Positions 23,523-33,869 of a stretch of 64,000 bases of DNA are shown here, one piece after another. Location: assembly GCF_914767665.1 (NCBI RefSeq), contig NC_059502.1, positions 31,142,812 through 31,206,811 of the forward strand, in the 5' to 3' direction. Source of the stretch: Harmonia axyridis. Taxonomy: Eukaryota > Arthropoda > Insecta > Coleoptera > Coccinellidae. The notes beneath the pieces were generated by a model. The model had not been told where the DNA came from, made no database searches, and saw only the letters and a list, made by a program, of their open reading frames with translations. The first letter of the stretch is position 1, and every line of letters starts with the position of its first letter. A program made the translations under genes and the position numbers.

Positions 23523-23652
23523 ATTGTAACAACAACAGAACAGCCAGGTTCAGCAATGTATTCGCCATAACTGCGTTTCCATTTTGATGAAAGCAACCAT
23601 AATATGTGTATACAGGATGTTTCAAGTTCGACTGCCTAATAATACAAATAAT

Positions 23653-24411
23653 AATTACTTTCGAGTAATGACGTCACCGTCATTTTTCTTTGAATGGAAC
23701 ACCCCCATTTTGTCTCAATTTTCCGATTACTCTAGCTGAGCCGATTCCAAAAATATCACATGTTGTTTCCAATTGGTACACGGTGGACAAAAATACAATA
23801 GTTTTGTGTGTGCTCGTAAAGTAACGCGTAACATTCTGTATTAGTTAAATTAAAAATATTATCAGAAATACTTATTATTTATCGGCAATCGGTTTGAATG
23901 TAACACCCTATAGTTACATTTTTAAATTGATAATAAATAATTTCTTTCATATTCTATCTGCTAGACCACAAGTACCAAACATGTTGTACATCTAAATGTA
24001 AATCTTAAATGTAATAAACTACAGGGTTTTACATTCAAAACAATTGCCGCTAGAGAGTAAGTATTTCTAATAATATCGTTAATTTAACTAATAAAGAATG
24101 CTATGCGTTACTTCATGAGCACACACAAAACTATTGTATTTTTTTCCATCCATAGCAATTGGAATCAACATGTGATACATTTTCGGAATCACCTCAGCTA
24201 GTGTAATCAGAAAATTGAGACAAAATGAGGGTGTTCCATTTGATTTAAAATGATGGTGACGTCATTATTCGAAATAAATTCACCCTGTACAATAGATTAT
24301 TTTTTTAAAATACGTTAAATTAAAATAAAAAATCGACGTGTTTCAGGATTATTGCTTAAAATGTTGTGTTTAACATAAAATAAATTTGTTCCATACTACA
24401 CGGACACAGTG
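23653..24411. mobile_element. Palindromic MITE, left-truncated copy
   Basis: An inverted repeat runs from ATTACTTTCGAGTAATGACG (23656) to TGACGTCATTATTCGAAATA (24259-24278) with a central loop near 23940. It continues to the right with CACCCTGTA and then a terminal arm ending CGGACACAGTG|TA (24411). The same arrangement is complete at 60584-61436, where both outer arms are present. Here the left outer arm is missing and replaced by TACAGGATGTTTCAAGTTCG (about 23612). Confidence 0.75.
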
Positions 24412-24543
24412 TATACGAGCCGTATGGAGTTGCTCCATTTCCGAGATATGACGAGCATAGAACTTTCCAAAAAACGGTACCTAGTTATTTATAAATTATC
24501 TTGAATATTTTTCTGTAGTTTTTATTTTTTATTTTGAATAACT

Positions 24544-25010
24544 AACCGTAATAGAGCATCGCAATCGCTCCAATGGTGTAACAGCCTGTATGAAAAAACT
24601 GTCCCATTTCAATTCATAAAATATGAGCCATCGTTTTATTCCTATGATTTTCCAACGAAGCTTAATAATTTTTGTGATATCAAAATAAACTAGGATATAT
24701 TTTGCAGGCGTGCCTTATCATCATTGGAAACAGGCCTGATTTAAAAAAAACATTTTGTTCATTCATTTACACATTTTTTGAACAACCTATGTATTTCGAA
24801 ACAATTAGATAATGTAGCTCTAATGGAGCCTAATGATACTGTGAAAATTTGAAAATTTCAGCCCTTCACCGTAAAGAACATCGCCATCGCGCCAATGTTG
24901 GAACAGCCTGTATGAAAAAACTGTCTCATTTCAATTCATAAGATATAAGCCATTGTTTTATTCTTATGATTCTCCAACAAAGTCTTATAATTTTTGTGTC
25001 AGCAAAATCA
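24544..25010. repeat. Pair of direct repeats, about 145 bp each
   Basis: 24544-24686 and 24867-25010 are clearly homologous in the same orientation. Shared landmarks are AACAGCCTGTATGAAAAAAC, CATTTCAATTCATAA and TATAATTTTTGTG. About 180 bp of unrelated AT-rich sequence separates them. No coding capacity was seen. Confidence 0.75.
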
Positions 25011-25019
25011 AATAGGAGA

Positions 25020-26070
25020 CCCTCCTCGCACTTAGAAGTGGAAGATTAGAGCTAAGCGCTCCACGAATCTTTTGGACAAAATCTACTGATTGTGTTACTA
25101 TATTTTCGTCATCTATATATTGAATCACGTTTAGAGTTTTCGATTGTCTTGCTAGTTGCTTGGTGGAAAACTATTTAATTCATATCAAATACAAGTTATT
25201 AGTTTAGAGCTAACAAAAAACATAAAGAGGGAAGTTTCTGAACGTAGATAATATTTATGAATAGGAATAATATATATCTTTTTATATATTTTTTAAAATT
25301 GAATGCGTTGAAAATCTTTTAAAGGAATAATATCCAGAACACAATCATACGGCCAAAAATACAAAAATTTTGAACGAACAATTTTTCACGATTCGTCATA
25401 TATTGCTCTGTAGAAGAAACTATATTTTCGTCCTCAACATATCCGTTCCAACAATCAGTCCCATGAACTTTGGACATCTCCTATTCGACTTTTTGGTTTC
25501 AATACATGTTTCATCATCGATCATTTGAAAAAAGGTGAATGATTTATTCTTGGACTTGAGGTTCAATATAAATAATAAATTGCTCATTGATTGAAAAAAA
25601 AATAATTAAATGGATATCTTGTATTTGGACCCAGGTAGAAATATCCGTCAAACATCTCATCTTTAAACACAGAACGTTTTCCTTCGTTTCAAAGAATAGT
25701 TGGACAATTTACGACTAAAATTTCATCTGAATGATTAATGGAATGCGTCAAACGTCTTTCAGATGGAAAATTCGAATTCGATTACAGAGCCATCTGTGAC
25801 GAATCATTCAAAGTTATTCATACAAATATTTTGTATTTTTTGCCGTAGAATTCGGATCTGATATAAAACACAAGGGTTCCCATTAAAAATTTCATAGTTT
25901 ACCCCCGTCCTCTTGGACTTCCTTTCAAAACCATCTACATATTATTCAAAACATTTTTCTGTAAGATTTTATCGAAATTTTTGACTGATTTAAATTGAAA
26001 AAGTAAACCGGTATATGTGAAATTGGGAATTGTTATTTCCTTAGATTTTTTGAACGGAGGCATCTATACC
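25020..26070. other. No gene seen
   Basis: AT-rich, with stops in all frames and no repeat recognised. Confidence 0.4.
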
Positions 26071-26075
26071 TATGC

Positions 26076-26850
26076 CTTATCAGTTAGAAAAGTAGCCTAA
26101 TGATACCACAGTGTAGCGTTGCTAACAATTAAATGATTTAGTGGAAATTATTTAATTCAATTTTATTTATAATGAATTTTGGCCAAGTAAGGTCTGAATC
26201 TATTATAAAAATGGTAAATTTACGAGGAATTTGTACTTTAGAAGTACAATTTCCTCGGAAATCTACCATTTGTATAATAGATTCGGTCCTTACTTGGCGA
26301 AAATTCATTATAAATAAAATTAAACAATAGATATTTGCCTAACAAGTGTGGAAAGTGATACTTTTCCGCAAGAGACTAGACTGTATCTCCGCTCCGCGTC
26401 GTTCGGTCAAGCTGTCGAGTGCGGAAAAGGCACTTTCCACATGATTTAGGAACAATATTTTTCGTACTACCGTAAACACTTTCACGGAGAGTTTTCGTCT
26501 TGACACCGACTGACGTTATAAGAAATTATATTTTTGTGCGCTAGCCGCATAAAGGAACGTTTGAATTTTATGATTGGCGCATAGAGATATGCCAAAATTT
26601 TATGATTGAAGCTACTCTTTGATATTTGCAAAACCCTGCTTATCACTTTCCGCACGCATATGCAAGCGGAAAGTGAATATCAAGAGTTTTTTCCGCACGA
26701 GAAGTACTACTTTCAAAACGTCAATGCGTGTGGAAAGTAATACTTTCGAAACGCTTGTAGAAAAAATAAATTCCACTGAATCATTTAATTGTTAGCAACA
26801 ATTGTTTCGCCAAACTGTGGTTTCATTAGGCCACATTTCTGTCTTATAAG
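26076..26850. mobile_element. Fold-back DNA element with nested hairpin
   Basis: Terminal inverted repeats of about 75 bp (26076-26152 and 26765-26850) share AGCCTAATGA-ACCACAG and GTTGCTAACAATTAAATGA. Inside, 26156-26238 and 26242-26323 form a second, nearly perfect palindrome with a 3-base loop. Several short stems built on GGAAAGTGATACTTTTCC and CACTTTCCGC follow at 26349-26370 and 26645-26682. It has no transposase. No target duplication is evident. Confidence 0.75.
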
Positions 26851-26984
26851 AGTACACAGTTTTTCGGAAACTTAAAATTTGACATTGACAGAAGAATATT
26901 CGATAGGTTATCATAAACTTCAAAGTTATATCGTACTTTTTGCCGCCTGGGATTTCCAACCTATCGGGAGGAATTCAATAAAGG

Positions 26985-27310
26985 GTATGAGTTTACATCT
27001 GTTATTTTGTTCAACAGAATATTTTGGGTATTATACCTGTTTATTTTCAGGGATTCTAATATTGTTAATTTTACGCCCTCATTTTCTTAATGGAGAATTT
27101 CAAAGTTGAGTTATGGTCCGATTCTGTCAAATGATTTGCATAAGTTGAAAACGAACTATCAGGTGTATAACTTTTTTGGTGTTCATTTATCCTTTTCTTG
27201 AAAGATCTGTTTGTCCAATATAAACGATAGGGCAATCATTACAGGTTAATTTGTAGACACAGGAAAGCATGCATTTAAGAGTTTTTGAGTGATCGTTATT
27301 TCATTCGTCA
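26985..27310 (-). pseudogene. Penelope-like element, GIY-YIG domain remnant
   Basis: Minus-strand reading gives CVYKLTCNDCPIVYIGQTDL, then RKRINEHQKS, ANHLTESDH and, after a frameshift, VKLTILESLKINRYN and LLNKITDVNSYPL. The V-Y-K-x-x-C-x-x-C...Y-I-G-Q-T...R-x-x-E-H pattern is the GIY-YIG endonuclease of Penelope-like retroelements, with the usual zinc-ligand Cys pair and C-terminal 'LE.L.I' tail. The RT part is not recognisable upstream. Confidence 0.7.
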
Positions 27311-27319
27311 ATTGCACCC

Positions 27320-27870
27320 TGCGTGCAATGATGCAATAGGCGAATGAAAAATGAAAAATCGTCTTAAAACGACAGTACTTCCCTTATTCTTCGGAAATAA
27401 AAAGTGCCTTGTTTTGTATATCGAAACTTTATGTTACCTAAAAAATCTTAGAACACTCTCCAAACGGTTCCATAAAAGTGATCTGATTTTTCACATTGCG
27501 CTTTCGGAATATACGCAGCTTCGTGAGGCCTTCAAGAATTATTATTTTTTCAAGAAACGGTGAGCAATTTTAAAACTATACAAAATTGCTGTAGGAAATA
27601 CACAAAATGAACGTAACGCACGTTATATTACACATTCCGCTGAGATACATTTCCATTCATACAACATCAAGATCTGATTCATCTACTATGACAATGTTAC
27701 AACATCTGGATTACAATGTCTACGAACAGACAACACAAAAACACAGAATCTATAGCCTAAGGATACATACAAGAGGATGATACAGAACAAAACGACCATC
27801 GCAACTCACATAATCATTCACAAACATAATATTGAAATGTCCATTAATTGAAAACAACGAACACCTAATT
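27320..27870. other. No gene seen; possible intron
   Basis: AT-rich. If the minus-strand exon at 27873-27943 is real, this is its first intron or beyond. An imperfect hairpin with TTTCATTCG and CGAATGAAA lies at 27299-27350. Confidence 0.35.
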
Positions 27871-27872
27871 AC

Positions 27873-27943
27873 CTAGGTATTTCCTCGTAGCTATCCCATC
27901 CTGTGATGCAGCTGAAAGAACTCGCTCCTGGCGATGCAGCCAT
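27873..27943 (-). CDS. Candidate first coding exon, paralogue A
   Basis: The ATG at 27943 (purine at -3, G at +4) opens 23 codons plus two bases (71 nt), ending at the donor AG|GTAATT; without splicing a stop follows at once. The peptide includes SSFSCITGWDSYEEIP. The exon length and intron phase are identical to copy C at 48259-48329, and the peptide aligns with copies B and C. Upstream sequence resembles that of B, including a CRE-like TGATGTCA at 28062-28069. I do not recognise the protein; downstream exons, to the left, were not identified. It could also be a duplicated non-functional exon. Confidence 0.5.
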
Positions 27944-27949
27944 TTCAGT

Positions 27950-29690
27950 TTATACACATTCTGATGAATATTCGGCACTAATCTGTTGTCGTCACACCGT
28001 TATATCCTCTGTTATATCGATTAGCAGAACACTCGTAATCACCTGTTCTGAGATTCCAAGATGATGTCACTCAAATGGATTCAACAAAAAATGTTTATTT
28101 TTCATCTTTCCTTACTTATTATGTTGATAATTTTTTTCGTTTAATGTACTTTTGAAAGTTTACAGAAATATTCATTTTCGAATAGTTTCTGTATCTTATC
28201 ATTCAGATAATAAATCTAATTGAAAGAATAAAAATTAATAGGAATATGGTGAAAACTCGCCTTGTAACAGATGCATTTGTTTTGATGCCAACATTCTATT
28301 CTATTCTATTCTATTGTCACTTCTTGTCAGACGGGACACTATAGCAGTAGCGTAACATAATTTGAATAATTTCGAAATTATCAATTCATGCTCACAAATA
28401 GTTCACAATGTGATTTATTCATGAAAATTCTTTATGTTTCAAAAGGGTCAGTGTTCTCCCCAGTTTAATGATTTAGCTATTGTGAAGTTATGAAAAGAGG
28501 ATTCCACAATCAAATCAGGATTATGATTGGTGACACTAAACTTCCATCTCTCTTGTATTCGGGATCGAGCACGAATGTTTACTTTCCGTTCTTTCTATTC
28601 TTATTCTAAGGTTGAAAACGATTATATGGGAGCCAACTTGAATAACATCCAATACTAAAAACGACTTATCGATTATATTTGAGTTACTACCACAGTTTCA
28701 GAATCATTTTTCTCTAATTATTTGCCAAATCCGTTCATTCCAATGATCTAATAATAAGAAGATAGCGTATAGGGACCGAGAAATGGACTTCAACAGAGGC
28801 AGATCAGGTCATTGGGCTTCCCTAATCATTAGTTGAAACGTGACACGAGGCTGAATCTTTCTCCCTAATGTTGGAGTCAATGCATGACTTCTCAAGAGCG
28901 TATATATTAGATATTAGATCAGTGGTCACCTTGTAGAACTAAATCGTGCAGGAATATCTCAGTTTCACACTGATTCAATGTTTATATTTCAGTATAAGAT
29001 GTTGGTATTCGGATTTATCTATTTTCTGTTTATTCGGCGTTAATTTTCATTTCTTGTGAGAAGTTTTGTCAATCAATATTTTTCATTGCAAAAATCACTA
29101 AACAATATTTACGGAAAAATTTCATTAATTCAAATAGAAATTCTGCGAATTATTAAAAATAATGCATAATATTCTTACAGAAACCTCATTTCTGAATAAT
29201 CCGTGATCAAATTCCATTCTGTCCGGCCGGTCTAGTCTTCTCACAATAACTATCGAACAAAATAACCTAGGAACTGTATATTTTCAATACAGGTTCGGCT
29301 ACCCAATAAATGTTTAAATGAAAAAAAATCCAACAAGCAGTCTGTTAAATATGGCGCTACGAAATATTGTGTTTTTCTGATAAATTTGAAACTATGGATG
29401 TGATATATGACAATTGCAAGCCTCATAAGGATCATTCTCTAGGATCTGAGAAAATTTAAGTAGAATATCGGATGAATAATTTTCCGATGTTAGGTTCCAT
29501 TTTTATATTTAATAAAAAAAGTATTTCGACAGAAATCAATAGATGTTCATTTTATTCTAGTAGGAGATATGCCATTAACTATGAAAAATGATATCAATCA
29601 AATGGCCGCCACGACTGAGGTTGCGCCACTATATTCTTATATTTAACTTTGACGCACCTTGTAAATTATTGAAGGTTAATTTTATTTATT
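27950..29690. other. No gene seen
   Basis: The first 150 bp is probably promoter or 5' UTR of exon A. A short (ATTCT)n run at 28291-28315 follows an AT-rich stretch and may be a retrotransposon tail. Nothing else was recognised. Confidence 0.35.
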
Positions 29691-29752
29691 TGTGATGTTT
29701 TAAGATCAAATAAATTCTATTTCTATTTCTATTTCTATTCTATCACGAAATT
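29640..29752 (+). repeat. Non-LTR retrotransposon 3' tail
   Basis: TTTTATTTATTTGTGATG leads into AAATAAATTC and then (TATTTC)n to 29745, the form of a 3' UTR ending in short tandem units as in CR1/Jockey-type insertions. No coding part remains. Confidence 0.4.
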
Positions 29753-30310
29753 TTTCATTACCAATTCGCACATTTGCGGTTGTATGTCCTCGACAACATC
29801 ACGAAGGCCTTGAATCGATTATGAAACATTCCGAGAGACCTCATATTTCACATGGCCGAAAAGAAAGAAGCTTCAATATGCTAATTCACAAGATCTCTGT
29901 GGCCAATTTTGATCACTTACGTCATTGCTGGTGAACACCGGCTTGAGTTTTAGTGTTACCTGAACTTAAAAAGGATTAAGACCTAATAAATCTTTTTGCA
30001 AATTTCTGTATAAGATGGTTTGTAGAATGCTTGCCTAACTAAGTTTTAGTCAACACTACGGGCTAAAGCAGCAATATTCTCAGTTGTTCTTGAGCGACTT
30101 ACTTGGTTTCGATTCTTCACATCACTAACTTGGCCCAACAGCTCAAATTTTTCTGGTCAAGAAGATGCTTCGCAACGACCCAAAAGTGCTTCAGTTTCAT
30201 GAATCATGACTGTAAAATTTACACCTTTTTTGTAGTGAATTTTAACAATTTCATTCCGTTGTTAAAGTGTATATCACTCCATTCTTGGTGATGGCGTCGC
30301 TTTCGCTTGT
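29745..30310 (-). pseudogene. DD41D-type mariner transposase, internally deleted
   Basis: Minus-strand reading gives an N-terminal half (KIHYKKGVNFTVM, FELLGQVSDVKNRNQVSRSR, TENIAALARSV), a damaged segment that runs into LKLKP, then abruptly the C-terminal WPQRSCELAY..FFLFGHVKYEV and DIQPQMCELVMKN. The catalytic core between LKP and WP.RSC is missing, so this is a deletion relic. Stops and frameshifts are frequent, so it is old. Confidence 0.65.
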
Positions 30311-30642
30311 TAAATATCATAAGATCACAGTTTCCATAGTGATAGCTGAACAAATAGCGGCTTATTCAAAATGAAATTTTATAATATAGGAAAACCCTTC
30401 AGATTTCAGTTTGATCGCATTATCCGAGCTAAATAAAGTATCAGCTGAATGACGAAAAAATGCCTAATTATTCGTGGTGACATCCTACAAGGTTGTTATG
30501 TAATTTTATATGTAAAATAATTCCTCGAATATTTCAATATTTCAGAAATATCATCTTATCAGAACTCCTCATCTAGAAAATATAACTGACAACAATGATA
30601 TCAACATAAATTACATCTCATAAACCTTCCTAGGTACATATT

Positions 30643-31523
30643 ACAGGGTGTATCAGTTTCAATCAGTATAATTTGCTTTTACAGAACAAAATTTGAAATT
30701 CCAGATCCAGAGATCATTAGATTCTCGAAAGACGAATGTATACCGCTGTTTCTTTGAAGAAGATGAATAATAATAATAATAATAATAACGTTTATTATTA
30801 CGTTTATTATTAGCAATATCGTTTCTTTGAAGAAGATGAATGAAGCAATATCGAACTGCTTGTTCAATTTGGAGTATAATTTGCTTTTACAGAACAAAAT
30901 TTGAAATTTCAGATCCGGAGATTATTAGATTTTCGAAAAACGTGCTGACTCGAAATTGGCTACAAATTCATAATTTAGTCAGCCACGAATTGAATTCGAT
31001 AATATTTCGGATATCTTTTGCTTTTAGTGAACGTATCTGTCAAATAAACAATCAAATCTATTGTTTCAAGATATCTCTCCGAAATATTACCGAATTCAAT
31101 TCGTGGCTGACTAAATTATGAATTTGTAGCCAATTTCGAGCCACCACGTTTTTCGAAAATCTAATAATCTCTGGATCTGAAATTTCAAATTTTGTTCTGT
31201 AAAAGCAAATTATACTCCAAATTGAACAAGCAGTTCAATATCGCTTCATTCATTCCTTAAAAAAACAGGGTTATCCTTTTTTCTTCGAAAAACTTGAAAT
31301 GTGGCTGAATTGCACGCCACTGATGTTCCCCCAAAATCTAAAATATCTTCATAAAATAGCCCTTAGGGAGTAGGGTAGGCATGCAAATTTTTTCTTGTGA
31401 AATTCAACACCCTGTATCTCTCTTAAGGATCGAGATAGAGGTATATAATATGAATTTTTCCGAATCAAGACAACGAGGAGGATATCCATTTAATTTTTAA
31501 CGATTAAAACTGATACACCCTGC
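30643..31523. mobile_element. Fold-back element with CAGGGTGTATCAG ends
   Basis: The left end CAGGGTGTATCAGTTTCAATC (from 30645) and the inverted right end (to about 31519) match. The interior has a long palindrome, 30836-31022 with 31062-31250, separated by a loop of about 40 bases. Part of the left arm (AGTATAATTTGCTTTTACAG) also occurs as a direct copy at 30666-30740, and a (AAT)n run at 30767-30787 separates the copies. No protein. Confidence 0.75.
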
Positions 31524-31575
31524 CTATCTTTGTAGGCTTGGTTAATCGATCGTCTAGAGGTATGATTCGATTACC

Positions 31576-32358
31576 TGGCCTTTCGTCTTTTTCTCCATGA
31601 TTTTGTTGGATTTGTAATAATTAAACTCTTTTGAATTATTTTCATCTATTTACAAAGCCACAATTATACAGTACAAACTCAGTATTGAGAAGATCCTAAT
31701 TACGTCTTAATTACAAGTTTCTCACTACGGTACTGAATTTCGTCTTTAACTCGTTTGTTGATTACTCGAAACGTCTTCGTTTATCACGTCTTCGTCGTTC
31801 TTCAAGTTTTCGGTAGTCTCGTCTTTAACACGTCTTAATTTACTCAGCGAACCGTCTTTTCGTCTTACGTCTTAAGTTGACCGACCGAACTTCGGTCTTC
31901 GGCTTAATTTTAACTGTTTCTCTGACGATTGGAACTTACCCTGTCTCGAATATCGACCTCCCTTCTTTCGGCTTGACCACACCCTTAGGGAAAGTACCAT
32001 CCCCTAGTCCAATGAGAATTTTGCCGTACCGCCCACAAAGATCTTCGGGGATTCGTGGAAATCGAATATTCTCGAAGGACTGGTACCTGATACACAGATG
32101 TAACACATCTGGTACAACCGTCTTGTTCTCGAACTTTCCCAACCCCAGTAAATCTCTTAAGTTTTACAACCGACATGACACTTCTTCGACACCCCGAAGA
32201 ATAACACATCCTTTTTACATTATATGTACAATAACAATACGTTCCCTGTAAGTTCATTGAAACTGTCATGCCCTCGACACTTTGAAGAAACTAATAGGTC
32301 TCCAAGCATCCGGTTGACCATCTCAATTATTTACAGGGAACAATAACTGGATCCTACA
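31576..32358 (-). repeat. LTR copy, inverted relative to 18497-19294
   Basis: Reverse-strand start TGTAGGATCC and end GAAAGGCCA match the solo LTR at 18.5 kb over the whole length; GTAAATAATTGA and AACTTACAGGGAACG-like segments are shared. No target duplication is visible (flanks TACC and TCTT), so it is older or rearranged. Internal CGTCTT-rich sequence corresponds to the GACGA-type tandem units of the other copy. Confidence 0.7.
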
Positions 32359-32359
32359 T

Positions 32360-32925
32360 CTTTATGGAAATGAAACACAAATGGGCGAGCGTCCAAAGGC
32401 TCCTTATTGGTAGTCAATGTGACATTATGTGAAAACGCCTCTTAGTAAATAATGGAACGCGAAATGCAGAAAATTATCCGTATCAACTCACCCATAAGAT
32501 TGATTACTTCATAGGTATTTTCCACTCTTTTGTATGCAATTGTTTTTTATGCTACATGTATTTCAATCAATTAAATTCTGCTAGAACGGTCTCCTATTCT
32601 AATTCAATTCGAATATTTCATTTCATCCGAACGTTACTTTTGTTACGGAATTAATTCTGCTCTCATAACTGGAGAACTCTACGTTAATAATCCTAATAGC
32701 TCCCTCATGTAATATTCATCCTTGTAAGTTACACTAGATTATATCTGTAGATACATTAACCGACATTACCAACTACGACCACCGTTATTAAATAAGCAAG
32801 CTACTTATTTATGGAATATTATTATTAAATCCATGTAAGATTCCGTTGTTCCTGGTGTACATTTGAAGATGACCGATTCTGTACATTTCGGAGAATCTAT
32901 CACACTATACCTACCTACCATACAT
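32360..32925. other. No gene seen
   Basis: AT-rich spacer between the LTR copy and the mariner element. Confidence 0.4.
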
Positions 32926-32929
32926 ACTA

Positions 32930-33866
32930 ACGGGTTTTTTTTCGAGGTATATAACTTTAAGTTGTCATTACTGTTCGAGATGGCCACCGATTTAACAGTT
33001 GTTAAGTGATTTATTCTCAGTTTGGTTTGGCAATTCATCATGAATAGACTCACGTCTGAACAACGCTTGCAAATAGTGCAATTTTATTTCGAAAATAATG
33101 GTTCTGTGCGGAATACGTATCGCGCACTACGTCCATTTTATTTTGTTTAGCGATGAGGCGCACTTCTGGTTGAATGACTACTTCAACAAACAAAACTGCC
33201 GCATTTGGAGTGAAGCTAATCCTCAAGTGTATGTCGGAACACCATTACATCCAGAAAAACTGACTGTTTGGTGCGCTTTATGGGCTGGTGGAATCATTGG
33301 TCAGTACTTCTTCAAAAACGATGATGGCCAGAACGTTACAATCAATGGTGATCGGTATAGAGCCCTGATTACTAACTTCTTCATTCCTGAATTGAACAAC
33401 CATGATGTCCAGGAGCTGTGGTTCCAACAAGACGGCGCAACATGTCATACAGCTCGTGCCACAATCGATTTATTGAAAGACACGTTTAGTGACCGCCTAC
33501 TTTCACATTTTGGACTTGTGAATTGGCCTTCTAGATCTTGTGATTCAACACCGCTAGACTATTTTCTGTGGGGCTATGTAAAGTCATTGGTCTATGCGGA
33601 TAAGCCACAAACCCTTGACCATTTGGAAGACAACATTCGCCGTGTTATTGCCGATATACGGCCACAAATGTTGGAAAAAGTCATCGAAAATTGGACGTCC
33701 AGATTGGACTATATCCGAGCCGGCCGTGGCGGTCATATGCCAGAAATCATATTTAAAATGTAATGCCACAAGATTATCTTGCGGATAAATAAAATTCATG
33801 TCAATCGAATAATCCATCGTTGTTTTATTGCAATTTAAAGTTCTATAGCTCTAAAAAAACACCCTT
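32930..33866 (+). mobile_element. DD41D mariner, 937-bp internal-deletion derivative
   Basis: Inverted ends of about 33 bp (GGGTTTTTTTTCGAGGTATA at the left; GGGTGTTTTTTTAGAGCTAT on the reverse strand at the right) are flanked by TA (32928-32929, 33867-33868). The N-terminal start of a transposase (ATG 33040: MNRLTSEQRLQIVQFYFENN) runs only to RALRPF before jumping to the catalytic domain at about 33135. Family members of about 1.3 kb would carry the missing DNA-binding part. Hence this is a non-autonomous copy. Confidence 0.85.
33040..33763 (+). pseudogene. Mariner transposase with intact catalytic domain
   Basis: After the N-terminal stub (33040-33138, stopped by TAG), the remainder is open in another frame to the TAA at 33761. 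Catalytic residues are D in LFSDEAHFW, D in WFQQDGATCHTA and D in STPLDYFLWGYVK, with 41 residues between the last two, hence DD41D. The C-terminal RAGRGGHMPEIIF is complete. The linker and most of the helix-turn-helix region are lost in one deletion that also shifted the frame, so DNA binding would fail. The ATG at 33098 in the catalytic frame is probably accidental. Confidence 0.85.
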
Positions 33867-33869
33867 TAC

